Positions 14,742 through 23,015 are shown, counted from the stretch's first letter. The stretch: 25,298 bases of DNA from Syntrophaceae bacterium UBA2188 (GCA_002327985.1 DCVM01000027.1:7701-32998), one strand, 5' to 3'. The notes: a model not told the origin generated them from the letters alone. Numbers and translations are program-made.

Positions 14742-16569
14742 AGGCGGGTATTTCTGGAAGATTCTCTGGGTCGATTTCGATCGAGGTGAGGCAAAACCAT
14801 TGGAATTTGATGAAGCCTTTGCTTCGAAATATATCGGTGGAAGGGGATTCGGGGCTAAACTGCTTTGGGATCATCTGCAAAAGCAAAGGATTGACCCGCT
14901 CGGCCCGGAAAATCTGTTGGTGATTTCCCCCGGCCCTTTGGCTGGTCTTTACCTTCCTGCCTCTGGAAAAACATCCTTTATCTCCATTTCTCCTGAGACC
15001 GGGATCTATGGGGATTCAAGCATGGGGGGCTCCTTTGGTACAGAACTCCGACAGGCTGGTATAGATGCCCTCGCCATAACGGGAAAGGCCAGGGCCCTCT
15101 CTTACCTCTGGGTCGATAATGGAGAAGTAAAAGTAATTTCGAATGAGAAATTGAAAGGGAAAGGGAGTTTAGAGAGCGAAGGGATCATTAAGGAGGATCT
15201 GAAGGATGAACATATTAAGATAGCCACCATTGGTCCTGCAGGAGAGCATGGAGTCCGATTTGCCTGTGTCACTTCGGATTGGGGAAGAAACTCCGGAAGG
15301 ACGGGCATGGGGGCAATCATGGGGTCAAAAAATCTCAAGGCCATTGCTGTCAGGGGGTCCAAAGATCTTCCGGTCTTCAATCTTCCAAGACTCCAAAAAG
15401 CTTCAGAGGCCTCTTTTCGAAGCCTGAGGGAGAATAAAAATTTTGCTTTTTGGCAGGAGCAAGGCCTCATGTCGGTGATCGATTATGTCAATGAAGCTGG
15501 GGTGATGCCAACCTACAACTTCAGGGAGGGCGTCTTTGAGCATGCCAAAAAGATTAATGGCTATGAAATGCTCTCAAAATATAAGATCGGCGACACCTCT
15601 TGTTTTGCCTGTCCCATGGCTTGCGGGAATGTCTGTTTGGTGAAAGAAGGAAAATATCGAGGGACGGTGGTGGAAGGACCAGAGTATGAAACGGCTTGCA
15701 TGTTTGGTCCCAATATCGGAGTCCAAAATTTTGCAGCGATCCTTAAAGCCAATCAACTCTGTGATGAACTCGGGATCGACACGATCACGGCTGGAAATCT
15801 GATCGGCGTCTTGATGGAGGCTCAGGAAACAGGACTTCTTTCTGAAAAGGACTTAGAGGGTCTCAACCTGAAGTGGGGAGAGGAAGAGGCAATTTTAGAA
15901 ACTGTCCAACGAATTGCCCATCGAAAAGGAATTGGGAATATTCTCGCTGAAGGCAGCTTCGGGGTGATCAAACAGTGGCCTCAATTGAAACCCATCATCT
16001 CACAGGTCAAAGGGTTGGAACAATCCGCTTATGATGCGCGAATCGCCATTTCCATGGCTTTGGGATATGCCACCTCGGATATTGGAGCCCATCATGCACG
16101 GGCCTGGACGATTGCCAAGGAGCTAGAGATGGGAATGGATTGGCCACTGGAGAAAAAGGCTGATCTGGTGATCTACCATCAGACACTTCGGCCCCTGTTC
16201 GACATGTTAGGAGTCTGCCGGTTACCATGGATTGAACTGGGTTTTGATGAACATCAGTATGCAGAATTCTATTCAGCCGTCACAGGTATCGAGACGACAT
16301 TGAATGAACTTCTACAGCGTTCAAAGGATCTTTATGATCTCACCCGGGCCATCAATATGAAATTCGGGATCTCTCGAAAGGACGATTATCCTCCAGAAAG
16401 GGTCTTCAACTTACCCATGACCGAAGGGCCTCATGCAGGGAAGATCTTAAAACGGGAGGATTACGAGGCCATCCTTGATATCTATTACCAGAAAAGAGGC
16501 TGGACACAAGATGGCCAAGTGGATGAAAAAAAGATGGCGAGCTTTCATGATTCACTTGTTACGACTTAA
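14707..16569 (+). CDS. aor: Aldehyde:ferredoxin oxidoreductase (tungsten/molybdenum bis-pterin enzyme)
   Basis: This 620-residue enzyme oxidises aldehydes to carboxylic acids and reduces ferredoxin. The N-terminal domain has KYIGGRGFGAKLLW and SPGPLAG, followed by the SISPETGIYGDSSMGG pterin-binding region. The [4Fe-4S] ligands are C299, C302 and C306 (CX2CX3C) plus C504 in FDMLGVCRLPW; the 198-residue gap between the third and fourth cysteine matches the known Pyrococcus AOR (295 to 494). DIGAHHARAW is the second pterin-contact segment. The start at 14707 overlaps the ferredoxin gene. It adds about a dozen residues before the usual GGYFWKILWVD beginning, and no nearer ATG exists. The context points to acetaldehyde as one substrate; others of the AOR family act broadly. 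Confidence 0.95.
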   Translation: MPTSKREKRKIKGGYFWKILWVDFDRGEAKPLEFDEAFASKYIGGRGFGAKLLWDHLQKQRIDPLGPENLLVISPGPLAGLYLPASGKTSFISISPETGIYGDSSMGGSFGTELRQAGIDALAITGKARALSYLWVDNGEVKVISNEKLKGKGSLESEGIIKEDLKDEHIKIATIGPAGEHGVRFACVTSDWGRNSGRTGMGAIMGSKNLKAIAVRGSKDLPVFNLPRLQKASEASFRSLRENKNFAFWQEQGLMSVIDYVNEAGVMPTYNFREGVFEHAKKINGYEMLSKYKIGDTSCFACPMACGNVCLVKEGKYRGTVVEGPEYETACMFGPNIGVQNFAAILKANQLCDELGIDTITAGNLIGVLMEAQETGLLSEKDLEGLNLKWGEEEAILETVQRIAHRKGIGNILAEGSFGVIKQWPQLKPIISQVKGLEQSAYDARIAISMALGYATSDIGAHHARAWTIAKELEMGMDWPLEKKADLVIYHQTLRPLFDMLGVCRLPWIELGFDEHQYAEFYSAVTGIETTLNELLQRSKDLYDLTRAINMKFGISRKDDYPPERVFNLPMTEGPHAGKILKREDYEAILDIYYQKRGWTQDGQVDEKKMASFHDSLVTT

Positions 16570-16610
16570 ATCCAAGGCACGAAATTCGAATTTTGGATTT
16601 CCTAAAAGTT

Positions 16611-16928
16611 ATGGCTGAACCCATTGTGGTATTAGTGACCTGCAGTTCTGAGGAAGAGGCACTCAAGATCGCCGGTGCCTTGGTTGAAGAGCGCTTGGCC
16701 GCCTGCGCAAACCTCATTGCTCCGGTTCGCTCCATCTATCGATGGGAAGGGAAGATCTGGGACGAAAAGGAATGGCTCTTAATTATCAAAACACAAAGCC
16801 AAAGATTTGAGGAGTTAGAGAAAAAGGTCAAGTCCCTTCATTCCTATACTGTCCCTGAAATCATCAGCCTCCCTATTAATGAGGGTTCCCTCTCCTACCT
16901 CAATTGGATCAAGGAAAACACAAAATAA
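16611..16928 (+). CDS. cutA: CutA1-family divalent-ion tolerance protein
   Basis: This 105-residue protein belongs to the small trimeric CutA1 family. VEERLAACANLI, the central SIYRWEGKIWDEKEWLLIIKT and the C-terminal HSYTVPEIISLPI are near-diagnostic. CutA was first linked to copper tolerance in E. coli, but its molecular role is still uncertain. The ATG at 16611 gives the usual family length, while a TTG at 16593 would add six residues; neither has a clear ribosome-binding site. It lies 41 bp after AOR on the same strand and may be cotranscribed. It ends 12 bp from the convergent gatA. Confidence 0.92.
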   Translation: MAEPIVVLVTCSSEEEALKIAGALVEERLAACANLIAPVRSIYRWEGKIWDEKEWLLIIKTQSQRFEELEKKVKSLHSYTVPEIISLPINEGSLSYLNWIKENTK

Positions 16929-16940
16929 TCATGGACGGAT

Positions 16941-18404
16941 TTAAGTTAGGCTTGGTTTTTTGAGATGAAAATCAGTGTTCTGTTCGAAAGTGTAAGCCGC
17001 CCTCAAGAGCATCCCTTCACCAAAGGGTTTTCCCATGATCTGCAATCCAATAGGAAGGTTCTCGTGGTTGAACCCACAAGGGATAGAGATCGCTGGAATT
17101 CCTGTTAGATTCACTGGAATGGTATGAATATCGGATAAGTACATCTGGAGGGGGTTTTCTGTCTTTTCGCCAACTCGAAAAGCGGGGGTGGGGGCAGTGG
17201 GCGTCACAATGACATCCACCCTTTGGAAGGCCTCTTCAAAATCCTTTCTCATCAAAGTTCTCACCTGTGATGCTTTCCGATAATAGGCCTCATAATACCC
17301 GGCCGACAAGACATACGTTCCTAAGATGATTCGTCGCTTGACCTCTTTTCCAAATCCTTTCGCGCGGGTCTGGGTATACATTTCCATCAGATCCCGATAC
17401 CCTTTGATACGGAGGCCATACTTCACTCCATCATATCGCGCCAAATTAGAGCTGGCCTCGGCTGTGGCAATAATATAATAGATGGCCACAGCATATTCCG
17501 TATGAGGCAGGGAGATGCTCTGTATGTCTGCTCCCAACTTTTTGAACAGATCAATGGCCTCTTTCACGGATTTCTCAACCTCCGGATCCATTCCCTCTAC
17601 CCAATACTCCTCCGGGATGCCGATTCGAATCCCCTTGACCTCTTTCTTCAGTGACTCCTTATAATTCGGGACCTCCGTATTGACTGAAGTCGAATCATGT
17701 GGATCATAACCGCTGATGGCGTTCATCAGGATGGCACAATCCTCTACATCCTTTGTGATCGGACCGATCTGATCCAATGAAGAGGCAAAGGCCACCAATC
17801 CATATCTGGAGACTCTTCCATAAGTTGGTTTTAACCCAACCACTCCACAACAGGCGGCTGGTTGCCGTATGGAACCCCCTGTGTCGGTGCCCAGGGCTGC
17901 AATACATTCATCAGCAGCCACCGCAGCGGCTGAACCTCCGCTGGAGCCCCCCGGGATTCGTTCGAGATTCCAGGGATTATGGGTGATTTGAAATCCAGAG
18001 TTTTCTGTTGAAGAACCCATGGCAAACTCATCCATATTGAGTTTTCCCAAAAAAACGGCCTCTCTCTCTTTAAGTTTTTTAATGACGGTCCCATCGTAAA
18101 AAGGAATATAACCTTCTAAAATTTTTGAGGCGCAAGTCGTTTGGATTCCTTTCGTGCAAAGGATATCTTTCAGCCCGAGAGGAATGCCAGCAAGATCTCC
18201 AATCTCTTCTCCCCTAACAATTTGACGATCCACCTGATCGGCTTGATGGAAGGCCTCTTTTTGGGTTAACAAGAGATAGGCTTTGACATGAGCATCCACC
18301 TCGTTAATTCTGCGATAGAGGGCCTCCGTTGCTTCCCTTGAGGTCACCTCTTTCCTAACCAAAAGATCGTGCAACTGGTGGATGGTTAATGAATGGAGGT
18401 CCAT
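16941..18404 (-). CDS. gatA: Asp-tRNA(Asn)/Glu-tRNA(Gln) amidotransferase subunit A
   Basis: GatA is the glutaminase of the GatCAB complex, which makes Gln-tRNA and/or Asn-tRNA from mischarged precursors. The amidase-signature catalytic triad is present: K79 (GIPLGLKD), S154 (PGGSSGGS) and S178 (GTDTGGSIRQPA). At 487 residues it is full length. The start is placed by the conserved LTIHQLHDLL opening. No Shine-Dalgarno sequence precedes it; instead an inverted GGAAT repeat lies in the 124-bp spacer after gatC. gatB is not in the window, so the complex must be completed from elsewhere in the genome. Confidence 0.97.
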   Translation of the reverse strand: MDLHSLTIHQLHDLLVRKEVTSREATEALYRRINEVDAHVKAYLLLTQKEAFHQADQVDRQIVRGEEIGDLAGIPLGLKDILCTKGIQTTCASKILEGYIPFYDGTVIKKLKEREAVFLGKLNMDEFAMGSSTENSGFQITHNPWNLERIPGGSSGGSAAAVAADECIAALGTDTGGSIRQPAACCGVVGLKPTYGRVSRYGLVAFASSLDQIGPITKDVEDCAILMNAISGYDPHDSTSVNTEVPNYKESLKKEVKGIRIGIPEEYWVEGMDPEVEKSVKEAIDLFKKLGADIQSISLPHTEYAVAIYYIIATAEASSNLARYDGVKYGLRIKGYRDLMEMYTQTRAKGFGKEVKRRIILGTYVLSAGYYEAYYRKASQVRTLMRKDFEEAFQRVDVIVTPTAPTPAFRVGEKTENPLQMYLSDIHTIPVNLTGIPAISIPCGFNHENLPIGLQIMGKPFGEGMLLRAAYTFEQNTDFHLKKPSLT

Positions 18405-18418
18405 AGCTGTTTCATAGG

Positions 18419-18517
18419 GGAATATTGGAATGATGGAATATTGGAATAATGATTAGAAATCTCTCTTGATTCTTTGTTTTTTTCTCTTGCCCCACCATTC
18501 CACCCTTCCATTATTCC
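18419..18517. repeat. Inverted 8-bp-periodic GGAAT/ATTCC element in the gatC-gatA spacer
   Basis: The left arm is four consecutive 8-bp units, GGAATATT, GGAATGAT, GGAATATT and GGAATAAT (18419-18450). The right arm has ATTCC at 18497, a diverged TTCC at 18506, and ATTCC at 18513, with the same spacing of 8. About 45 bp of unrelated sequence separate the arms. The design is that of the element at 4167-4235. It lies immediately before the gatA start, which lacks a ribosome-binding site. Confidence 0.75.
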
Positions 18518-18528
18518 ATTTTATGGTT

Positions 18529-18807
18529 TTACTCGATGATCTTCGGGACTTTAAAATGTCCATCCTCTTCATCCGGTGCAATGGCCAAAACCTCTTTTTG
18601 GAGGAAAGAAGATTTGACCCCATCTTCTCTAAAGACATTATGGATAGGGATGGCGTGGGAAGTTGGCTCCACCCCGGTGGTATCGAGCCGGTTCAACTGC
18701 TCCATATAAGTGAGAATTTGTTCCAATTGGGTCCCGAAAGTGACCTTTTCCTCTTCAGACAATTCGAGGCGAGCCAGTCTTGCCACCTTATCAATATCCA
18801 TCTTCAT
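18529..18807 (-). CDS. gatC: Asp-tRNA(Asn)/Glu-tRNA(Gln) amidotransferase subunit C
   Basis: This 92-residue GatC wraps around and stabilises GatA-GatB. VARLARLELSEEEK at the N-terminus, the QLEQILTYMEQLNRLDTTGVEPT segment and the C-terminal DGHFKVPKIIE are all typical. It begins 15 bp after the valS stop and precedes gatA, so it is probably translated from the valS transcript. Starts at 18807 or two codons later (MDIDKVARLA) are both possible. Confidence 0.95.
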   Translation of the reverse strand: MKMDIDKVARLARLELSEEEKVTFGTQLEQILTYMEQLNRLDTTGVEPTSHAIPIHNVFREDGVKSSFLQKEVLAIAPDEEDGHFKVPKIIE

Positions 18808-18822
18808 TTTACCACACCCGGG

Positions 18823-21492
18823 TTATCTCAACCTTTCTTTAATTTTCAACAGGCTCTCTTCTAATTTCTCGCGTTGGGTGCGAAACTCTGCCGCCTTCTG
18901 CTTCACTTCTTCAACGATTTCTGGAGGAGCTTTAGAAAGAAACTGTTCATTGGAGAGTTTTTTTGTGACGAAAGCACTTTCCTTGTCGATCTTGAGTATC
19001 TCCTTCTGGAGTCTTTTCGCCTCTTCTTCCATCCGTGACCGTTCCATGGGAACAAAGATTTCAACCTCCCGGACAGCGGTCAAAGCACTGTGTAGAGGTT
19101 TTTCGAGATCCCATCCGAGTTGAAACTCATTGACCAAGGCAAGAAACTGGATGAAGGATTGATTTTTTCGAAGTCTCTTTTCGGTTTCTTCATTCCGAGT
19201 GCGCAAGAGGGTGGTCATCGGTTCCCCTGGAGGAAGGTTCATCTCTCCACGGAGATTTCGTAGGGCATTGATCACATCAATGATCAGCCCCATCTCACTG
19301 GCCACGTTTTCGTCATCATACTGCTCCTCGGCTTTTGGAAAAGTGGAAATCATGATCGATTCATTTTCTTTTCGCCCTGGGAGTTGCTGCCAAATCTCCT
19401 CAGTGATAAAGGGCATAAAAGGGTGAAGCAATCGGAGAATGGCATCCAAAACCTCCAAAAGCGTGCGTTGAGTGAGGCCCTTACGCTTCTGGTCGCCTTC
19501 CTTATAGAGGGTCAGTTTGGACAGCTCAAGATACCAATCGCAGAATTCATGCCAGATGAATTGATAGAGGGTATGGGAGGCTTCATTGAATTTGTATTCC
19601 TCCAGAGATTTCCGAACCTCTCGAATGGCCTGGTTTAACCTTCCCCGAATCCACCGATCCGGGAGGTTAAACTTCTCTGGGTGGGGCCTCTGGTTCATCT
19701 CATCAAGATCGAATGCTTCAAGGTTCATCAAGGCAAAGCGTGATGCGTTCCAGATCTTATTGGCAAAGTGGCGGTAGCCTTCTGTTCTGGACTCTGATAG
19801 TTTGAGATCACTTCCAGGCATGGTCAATGCGGCGAGAGTAAAGCGGAGAGCATCCGCACCAAAGCGATCGATCAGGTCAAGAGGATCCACCACATTTCCA
19901 CGGGTCTTTGAATATTTTTCGCCCCTTTCGTCCCTCACCAGCCCATGGATATAGACATCTCTGAAGGGAATATCGCCCATGAATTTCAAACCCATCATCA
20001 TCATCCTGGCCACCCAGAAAAAGAGGATATCAAAACCGGTCACCAGAACGGAGGTGGGGTAAAACCGCTTCAATAATTTCGTTTTCTTCGGCCAACCCAT
20101 GGTGGAGAAAGGCCAAAGTCCAGAACTGAACCAGGTATCCAGGACATCGGTTTCAGGGGTTAAACCATCGGAACCACATTTGGGGCAAGAGACGGGGGTC
20201 TCTTTGGACACGATGACCTCTCCGCATGGTTTGCAGTACCAGGCAGGAATCCGATGTCCCCACCAGATTTGACGAGAAATACACCAATCCCGTATGTTCT
20301 CCATCCATTCGAAATAGGTTTTTTCCCAAACGGGAGGGATAATCCGGGTGCGTCCCTTCTGTACCGCTTCAATGGCTGTTTTGGCCAAAGGCTTTGTTTT
20401 AACAAACCATTGGAGGGAAAGGTTGGGTTCCACAATGGTCTTACACCGATAACAATGGCCCACCACATGAGGATAGTCATCGATTTTTATGAGCACCCCA
20501 TCCCGCTTAAAATCTTCTACCATCTGGTCTCGACATGCAAAGCGATCCATCCCTTGATAAGGCCCTGCATTTTCATTCATTCGGCCCGCTTCATCAATGA
20601 CCTTGATCTGCTCTAAGCCATGGGTCAAACCAATTTCAAAATCATTGAAATCGTGAGCCGGTGTAATCTTCAAACAGCCTGTTCCGAATTCGATATCCAC
20701 GTAGGAATTGGCAATGACAGGAATCTCGCGGTTCACCACAGGGAGGACGACCTTCTCGCCGATCACTGATCGATAGCGCTCATCTTCAGGATTCACCGCC
20801 ACTGCCGTATCCCCGAGCATGGTCTCTGGTCGGGTGGTGGCCACGACGACAAAGCGATCACTTTTCCTGAAGGGATATTTAAGGTGATAAAGTTTTCCTG
20901 AGGTCTCCTGATGTTCCACCTCGAGGTCAGACAAGGCGGTTTGGCATCGGGGGCACCAATTGATGATGTAATGGCTGCGGTAAATCAGGCCTTCCTGGTA
21001 GAGACGGATAAAGACTTCTTTGACGGCATCGGAAAGCCCTTCATCCATAGTAAACCGTTCACGGCCCCAGTCACATGAAGCCCCTAATTTCTTCAGCTGG
21101 CTGATAATCGTTCCACCGGATTGCCCTTTCCACTTCCAAACCTTTTCAATGAACTTTTCTCTTCCCAGTTGATGGCGGTCAAGCCCTTCCTCCAATAGCT
21201 GCTTTTCCACGACATTTTGAGTCGCAATGCCTGCATGGTCTGTTCCCGGCATCCAGAGAACATTGTAGCCCTCCATCCTTTTGAATCGAATCAGAATGTC
21301 TTGAAGGGTATTGTTTAGGGCGTGCCCGATATGAAGGACACCGGTCACATTGGGTGGTGGGATGACAATGGAATAGGTTTTTTGCTCTGAATTTTCATCA
21401 GCCCTGAAATAGCCGCGTTCTTCCCAAAAAGTATACCATTTTCCCTCCACCTGGTGGGGGTCATAAGATTTGTCCAACACCTTTGAGGCCAT
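18823..21492 (-). CDS. valS: Valyl-tRNA synthetase
   Basis: This class Ia synthetase charges tRNA(Val). The 889-residue protein has the HIGH motif HIGH at 54-57 within PPPNVTGVLHIGHALN. The editing (CP1) domain follows, with VATTRPETMLGDTAV and the zinc-type pairs C180/C183, C347/C350, C420/C423 and C436/C439. Then come DILFFWVARMMMM and the KMSKS loop, which here reads KYSKT (526-530), and after that the tRNA-anticodon domain and a C-terminal coiled coil. The KYSKT variant keeps both lysines and the central serine. The start is supported by AAAGGTG six bases upstream. It sits in a dgt, pseudo-receiver, valS, gatC, gatA run, with 20 bp between the pseudo-receiver gene and valS. Confidence 0.97.
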   Translation of the reverse strand: MASKVLDKSYDPHQVEGKWYTFWEERGYFRADENSEQKTYSIVIPPPNVTGVLHIGHALNNTLQDILIRFKRMEGYNVLWMPGTDHAGIATQNVVEKQLLEEGLDRHQLGREKFIEKVWKWKGQSGGTIISQLKKLGASCDWGRERFTMDEGLSDAVKEVFIRLYQEGLIYRSHYIINWCPRCQTALSDLEVEHQETSGKLYHLKYPFRKSDRFVVVATTRPETMLGDTAVAVNPEDERYRSVIGEKVVLPVVNREIPVIANSYVDIEFGTGCLKITPAHDFNDFEIGLTHGLEQIKVIDEAGRMNENAGPYQGMDRFACRDQMVEDFKRDGVLIKIDDYPHVVGHCYRCKTIVEPNLSLQWFVKTKPLAKTAIEAVQKGRTRIIPPVWEKTYFEWMENIRDWCISRQIWWGHRIPAWYCKPCGEVIVSKETPVSCPKCGSDGLTPETDVLDTWFSSGLWPFSTMGWPKKTKLLKRFYPTSVLVTGFDILFFWVARMMMMGLKFMGDIPFRDVYIHGLVRDERGEKYSKTRGNVVDPLDLIDRFGADALRFTLAALTMPGSDLKLSESRTEGYRHFANKIWNASRFALMNLEAFDLDEMNQRPHPEKFNLPDRWIRGRLNQAIREVRKSLEEYKFNEASHTLYQFIWHEFCDWYLELSKLTLYKEGDQKRKGLTQRTLLEVLDAILRLLHPFMPFITEEIWQQLPGRKENESIMISTFPKAEEQYDDENVASEMGLIIDVINALRNLRGEMNLPPGEPMTTLLRTRNEETEKRLRKNQSFIQFLALVNEFQLGWDLEKPLHSALTAVREVEIFVPMERSRMEEEAKRLQKEILKIDKESAFVTKKLSNEQFLSKAPPEIVEEVKQKAAEFRTQREKLEESLLKIKERLR

Positions 21493-21512
21493 GGATGCAC
21501 CTTTCTTCCTCC

Positions 21513-22955
21513 TTAATCCTTTTCTCCCTTCTGAAGTCGCTTGATCTCTTCCTGAATCGCCCTTTCGGCTATATCCGGAACCACCTCTCTCACCATTTTC
21601 TCAATCCGCTCAATGGTAAGACTGACGACATTCCGGGTCATCTCTGGAACAATTTTAGTGATTATCTCCTCTATCATCTCCTGGACTTTTTGTGAAATGA
21701 CTTCTTGCGTGGGTGGATCTACTGCCCGAACGAAAGGACGGCCTTCCTCCAGATCCATCTCCCGAGTTTTCGCCTCCTCCATCCATCGATCTATCTTGAT
21801 CTCCTCTTCCATCATCCCCTTGGGTTTTCTTTCTCCAAGGGCTGCCTCTTTCGGCTTTTCAATAGGCCGAATCTCTTCCTCTCCCAACATCTCTTCTAAA
21901 AGTTCGTCTGGGAATTCCTCTTCGTCCAACTCCTTGAGTTCCTCTTCCTCGATGGACTCCTCTATGGAAATGGCTTCCTTGGAAATTCCTTGATCCAGTT
22001 CCTCGAAGTCAAAAGGTTGAAACTCCTCTCCTGGAGACAAGCCTTTTACTTCTTCCTGAAGGGATGTCTCAAACTCTTCAAGACTTAAATATTTTTCAGC
22101 AGGCTCCTCCATCTTGAATGGCTTTGGCTCTATTTCCCTCACTTCTTTTTCAGTGGGCCACTCTTTTTCCAAAGAGGGCTTGAGTTCCTCCACCTTTTCG
22201 AGGATTTCTTCCAATTCGATTTTTTCAAAAAGTTCTTCTTCGGGTGAGCCTTCTTTCGGAGTCATTTCTCTCTTTATTTGGAGGTCGATCTCTTCCATTC
22301 CCTTCTCAGGATGAAGGGCCCATTCTTTTTCTTCTGGTTTTTCTTCTGGTTTTTCTTCTAGTTTTTCTTCAATCTCTATTTTTTCCCAAGATTCCAAAGG
22401 CGTAATCTCTCCATAGGATTCTTCTTTTTCTGTCTTCTCGGTAGCCACAAAATCATGGATGCTCATCCTCGTTTCGGGTTCTTCCACCACATCCACCAAA
22501 TCGATGATCTCCTCTTCTCCTTCACCTTCGCCCAATAAAAACTCCCCCTGCTTTTCCGAAACCATCTCTCCCCTCTTTTCGATTGCCCCCTTTTCGATCA
22601 GGTGGTCTACCAAATTAAGAATTTCATCGTCGTTGAGAGGCTTTGAAATCACCCCGTTGGCCTGGACGCGCCGACGATCCTTTTCTGAAATCTCCTCAAA
22701 AATACTCGAAATGAGGATGAATGGGATATTTTTAAGGTCTGGATCCCCTCTGAGGGTTCCACATAATTCCAAACCGCCCATCTCTTGAAGACCCGTTCCG
22801 GAAGCGATGATCATGTCGGGTTTGAAAAGTTTAACCCGGAGAAGGGCATCTTCTCCACTTTCTGAGAAGATGAGATGATAATCCGTCGCTTCAAAAATAT
22901 TCTGAAAATTTGCCTGATCTTTCTTATCCGAATCAACAATTAAAATCTCCTTCAC
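21513..22955 (-). CDS. Pseudo-receiver protein with a long acidic linker and a duplicated C-terminal helical unit
   Basis: I do not recognise a named gene. Residues 1-122 read as a CheY-like receiver (MKEILIVDSD opening, ISKP with K105). The phosphoacceptor position after KPDMIIA is Ser (S52) instead of Asp, and one of the two metal-binding acids is Ser (S9), so phosphorylation by the usual route is unlikely. Residues 123-410 are extremely Glu-rich with Pro and Lys and no hydrophobic core, including an EEKP repeat at about 200-210. The last 65 residues are amphipathic, with two tandem 23-residue units at 429-451 and 452-474, each built around IVPE or VVPD. By eye this tail resembles the C-terminal oligomerisation region of PopZ/DUF2497 proteins. 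The start is a GTG preceded by GGGGGAA. valS follows 20 bp downstream. Confidence 0.7.
   Translation of the reverse strand: MKEILIVDSDKKDQANFQNIFEATDYHLIFSESGEDALLRVKLFKPDMIIASGTGLQEMGGLELCGTLRGDPDLKNIPFILISSIFEEISEKDRRRVQANGVISKPLNDDEILNLVDHLIEKGAIEKRGEMVSEKQGEFLLGEGEGEEEIIDLVDVVEEPETRMSIHDFVATEKTEKEESYGEITPLESWEKIEIEEKLEEKPEEKPEEKEWALHPEKGMEEIDLQIKREMTPKEGSPEEELFEKIELEEILEKVEELKPSLEKEWPTEKEVREIEPKPFKMEEPAEKYLSLEEFETSLQEEVKGLSPGEEFQPFDFEELDQGISKEAISIEESIEEEELKELDEEEFPDELLEEMLGEEEIRPIEKPKEAALGERKPKGMMEEEIKIDRWMEEAKTREMDLEEGRPFVRAVDPPTQEVISQKVQEMIEEIITKIVPEMTRNVVSLTIERIEKMVREVVPDIAERAIQEEIKRLQKGEKD
22331..22366. repeat. Three tandem 12-bp repeats inside the pseudo-receiver gene
   Basis: Copies of CTTCTGGTTTTT at 22331-22342 and 22343-22354 are identical, and a third at 22355-22366 has one change. 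Twelve bp keeps the reading frame and encodes the EEKP repeat of the acidic linker, a plausible site of length variation between strains. Confidence 0.85.
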
Positions 22956-23015
22956 CGTTCCCCCGTCTCCTTTTACCGGCTGAGGACCATCTATCCGCCT
23001 TCCATAATAGGTAGC

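Noticed and set aside
21613..21993. Ser-rich plus-strand frame opposite the pseudo-receiver gene
   Set aside because: The Ser richness is just the complement of Glu codons (GAA/GAG to TTC/CTC and shifted TCT/TCC); no start signals.
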